From NCBI RefSeq assembly GCF_008065115.1, contig NZ_CP042913.1, positions 2,888,338 to 2,952,337 of the forward strand: DNA of 64,000 nucleotides, read 5' to 3'. Position numbers and translations under genes: made by a program. The DNA comes from Bythopirellula goksoeyrii (GTDB lineage Bacteria; Planctomycetota; Planctomycetia; Pirellulales; Lacipirellulaceae). Position 1 is the first letter of the stretch. Every line of letters starts with the position of its first letter. The notes beneath the pieces were generated by a model that was not told where the DNA came from, did not search any database, and saw nothing but the letters and a program-made list of their open reading frames with translations. Positions 61,924-64,000 of this stretch are shown piece by piece.

Positions 61924-63375
61924 CTACTTCAGTTCGAGTTTCTTCTTCATTTTTAGATAGTACTCTCGATACGAATCATAGAGCTTGACTGCTTTTGGGC
62001 CACCAAGTTCGACCTCTGCTGAGGGACTTTCCATGTAGCCGAGAACTGTGTAGGTCGAGATGACATCGACGTACTTCTTCTCTATTTCAAGTTGTTGAAA
62101 AACACGGTCGAAACTAGGTGGATACGAATTGCCGTATGCTGGGCCATCCATTTGCCAGATTTCAAGGTTGGTCCAAAGGTGTTTATCAGTTCCGCGGTGG
62201 GCATTGGCGTAGGTAGAGTACACCTCTTCAAGTGTCTCGATTCGACGTTGGGGATCAAAAGTATTTTCGTAAGGCACGTAGCCAGATCCCACGGCATCCT
62301 GGTAGGCAATAATATCAACATCCGAGTCTTCGAGAGCCCCAGGAGGCAGGAGGGGGGTTCCTGAAGGTGAAATGAGTACTGGCTTGTCCGCCTCAAAAGT
62401 TCGCAGAAACTTAGTAATCGGGTTGTAGTATGATTTACTCGCTTGAGCGATATCGTTGGCCTCGTGCGAAAGATACCAACCGTAAAACGATGGCTCGTGC
62501 TTATAAAGAGCCCACAATTCGGTGGCGATTTTCATGCTATGGGCTAGAGCGGCCTCATTTCGTTCACGATCATCGAATCCAGTCCACGTCAGCAGTAAGT
62601 CCGGACCTCGGCCTAAACCGACGATCACATGTTGTCCATTTTTCGAAGCTTGGTTGAGAATCGTCCCCACTACGTCGAATGAGACGGTACTGTCATCTTC
62701 CTCAAAAACCTGGCTGGGGTAATACATCCCATTATTGAGATAGACTGCCTCAGGATAGGAGATTATCAGACTGGTCATCCCAATCTTGTAACAGCTATCA
62801 ATAGCATCTCGTAGATCCTGTTCAGTAGGTGGTCGCCGTTGTGACAATGCATCGGGGGTCATCACGCCCGGATCGATCCAACCTACCTGAAGCAATGGCA
62901 CGGCAATAGAATCGCAAGCCACCACAGACAAAGGCCACTCGTCCGATTGAACGAGACCCTCAGGACCAGTGACACGGCAAGTGATTTTGTTATCGCCAAC
63001 GTAATCGGCGGTTGAAAGTCGATAGGAAAAGAGTTCTTGGCCATGGGCATTTACTTCTAACGGAGTTCCGACTAGAGGACGTATCTCTCCGTCGGCCATT
63101 TCAAGCGATAACACGAGATTGACAATCGTGGAAGTCGTGGAGTGATTCCGAACAGCGACCCGAATCTCGATCTCCACCTTGTCCGAGACCAGCGCAGGAG
63201 GGATAACTGTCATGCTTGAACTGAACGTTGGCTTTTCCTTGGACTCTTTATTAGGTTGTTCGGCTAAGCAGTTCTGGATGACATAGAACGAAATAGCGAG
63301 GAAAGAGAGCCTCAGAACCGACCAAGGTGATCGACAAACAAACTTTTCCAAACCATTCATATGCGAAAAAACCAT
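61924..63375 (-). CDS. Secreted DUF4434 glycosidase-like protein
   Basis: A 483-residue protein with an N-terminal signal segment (LRLSFLAISFYVIQNCLA). Residues 50-165 form a strand-rich domain; the C-terminal 300 residues resemble the DUF4434 TIM barrel (SLIISYPEAVYL, FYGWYLSHEANDI, DSDVDIIAYQDAVGSGYVPY, HLWTNLEIWQMDG). The Glu in SHEAND and in NLEIW sit at the expected ends of strands of a glycoside-hydrolase-like barrel. Substrate unknown. It is probably co-transcribed with the propeller gene and perhaps with the PEP-CTERM protein to its right. Confidence 0.75.
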   Translation of the reverse strand: MVFSHMNGLEKFVCRSPWSVLRLSFLAISFYVIQNCLAEQPNKESKEKPTFSSSMTVIPPALVSDKVEIEIRVAVRNHSTTSTIVNLVLSLEMADGEIRPLVGTPLEVNAHGQELFSYRLSTADYVGDNKITCRVTGPEGLVQSDEWPLSVVACDSIAVPLLQVGWIDPGVMTPDALSQRRPPTEQDLRDAIDSCYKIGMTSLIISYPEAVYLNNGMYYPSQVFEEDDSTVSFDVVGTILNQASKNGQHVIVGLGRGPDLLLTWTGFDDRERNEAALAHSMKIATELWALYKHEPSFYGWYLSHEANDIAQASKSYYNPITKFLRTFEADKPVLISPSGTPLLPPGALEDSDVDIIAYQDAVGSGYVPYENTFDPQRRIETLEEVYSTYANAHRGTDKHLWTNLEIWQMDGPAYGNSYPPSFDRVFQQLEIEKKYVDVISTYTVLGYMESPSAEVELGGPKAVKLYDSYREYYLKMKKKLELK

Positions 63376-63402
63376 TATCGATTTTTCAGATGCTGCAAAA
63401 GA

Positions 63403-64000
63403 TCAAACCAAGTTCTCCCGCCCCGAACGACTTGGTGCTAGAAAAGCAATAGCCAGTCCGAACAGCAGCATGAAACTCGCTGGCTCTGGGACCACGGTCA
63501 AGTTAGTCAAAGGAAGCAATGAACTTCCCAAGTTTCTCTGCCACACCAGGAAGTCCGCAGCATCGGTATCGCCGTCGTCGTCAGCATCCGATCCGTTGCC
63601 ATTTCCATAGTCCGATTGCCATTTCAGTAAGTCGGCGTCGTCGACGACGAAATCACCGTTAAAGTCGCCTGGGAGTTCTGGAAAATCAGGTCCGACCAGT
63701 GAGACTCCGTCAATCAAATAGTGTCCCGTTCCCACCCCAAATGAATTGTCTTGGATGGCAAACACGAGTCTCGCAATGGTGGCACCAGCCGGGGCGGTTA
63801 TGAACGCACTCTGCAGGTCCCATTCAGTATCACTAAACAAGAGAGATGTGGAATCGAGGATCGTGGCTGAACCTGAATCAGAAAGCATCCAGACCTGAGC
63901 TGCCAGCCAACCGTCGGAAGGATCACTTACAAGTTCTTTAACAAAAGCAGAAAACTTATATTCTGCACCGGCCAGAACAGAGAAGTCCTGAGTGAGCCAG
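63403..64000 (-). CDS. PEP-CTERM protein with dockerin-like repeats (5' end beyond window)
   Basis: The reading frame is open to the right edge, so the N-terminus is missing; the internal Met at 63888 is not the start. Visible order: a strand-rich, carbohydrate-binding-like domain (AGAEYKFSAFVKELV, LVFAIQDNSFGVG), two dockerin-type calcium loops (DFNGDFVVDDADLLKWQ and DADDDGDTDAADFLVWQR), then PEP-CTERM (VVPEPASFMLLFGLAIAFL and a basic end). It should be exported and anchored or processed at the surface. Its stop lies 27 bp before the DUF4434 start codon. Confidence 0.8.
   Translation of the reverse strand, partial: WLTQDFSVLAGAEYKFSAFVKELVSDPSDGWLAAQVWMLSDSGSATILDSTSLLFSDTEWDLQSAFITAPAGATIARLVFAIQDNSFGVGTGHYLIDGVSLVGPDFPELPGDFNGDFVVDDADLLKWQSDYGNGNGSDADDDGDTDAADFLVWQRNLGSSLLPLTNLTVVPEPASFMLLFGLAIAFLAPSRSGRENLV

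Overview
The window reads as a chromosomal segment of a planctomycete, most likely of the Pirellulales. The evidence is exported proteins with dockerin-like Ca-binding loops followed by a PEP-CTERM anchor (29.7 kb and the right edge), a secreted formylglycine-enzyme-like protein with a PEP tail, a zinc-ribbon/kinase/WD40 protein, many GYF_2 and MJ0042-type zinc-ribbon membrane proteins, and integrase-linked small genes of a type I associate with this group. No rRNA, complete tRNA or CRISPR array was seen.

Left part (1-16.5 kb): one long minus-strand biosynthetic operon. Its last visible gene, which runs off the left edge, is a giant polyketide or secondary-lipid synthase read from a GTG at 6807. 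It carries an active ketosynthase, a second ketosynthase without the catalytic Cys (chain-length-factor-like), ACP, acyltransferase, three more ACPs and a C45-type acyltransferase/hydrolase domain. Upstream, in transcription order, lie a luciferase-like monooxygenase fused to a methyltransferase, an FAD oxidoreductase, an acyl-activating ligase, a metallo-beta-lactamase-fold hydrolase, an RND/MMPL exporter and a thioester-reductase-like protein with an SCP2-like tail. No ketoreductase, dehydratase or enoylreductase domain is visible.

16.5-28.8 kb: mostly ordinary chromosome. It holds a MrfA/MrfB-type helicase and exonuclease pair with a small membrane gene overlapping its end, a DUF819 membrane protein, a secreted NlpC/P60 hydrolase, a serine/threonine kinase with WD40 repeats and two hypothetical genes.

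28.8-39.8 kb: an integrative element bounded by a perfect 22-bp direct repeat (28811-28832 and 39794-39815). The right copy is the 3' end of a tRNA-Val fragment and also encodes the last residues of the integrase. The left copy opens, in the same frame, into an orphan 60-codon tail. Excision should therefore rebuild a longer integrase. The right half carries two excisionase-like HTH genes, a truncated ParB-like gene, a RepA-like ATPase, an iteron-like repeat cluster, an XRE regulator and the integrase; the left half carries cargo.

39.8-44.4 kb: accessory DNA with a DUF3800 gene paired to a small possible nuclease, an SRAP protein, a LuxR-type HTH and an S1/P1 nuclease. A short dispersed repeat occurs at 29.3, 40.2 and 44.3 kb.

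44.6-59.8 kb: about twelve consecutive minus-strand genes that look like one membrane system. They include a P-loop GTPase, a GAP1-N2-like membrane protein, a large coiled-coil membrane protein, a PrsW-type protease with GYF domains, a TolQ/ExbB-like channel subunit, two ExbD/ZorB-like stator proteins, a PDZ protein, a bacterial PH-domain protein, a lipoprotein and two zinc-ribbon membrane proteins. This is the best candidate for an undescribed system. To its right are a decayed transposase, an Asp-box beta-propeller, a DUF4434 protein and a partial PEP-CTERM protein.
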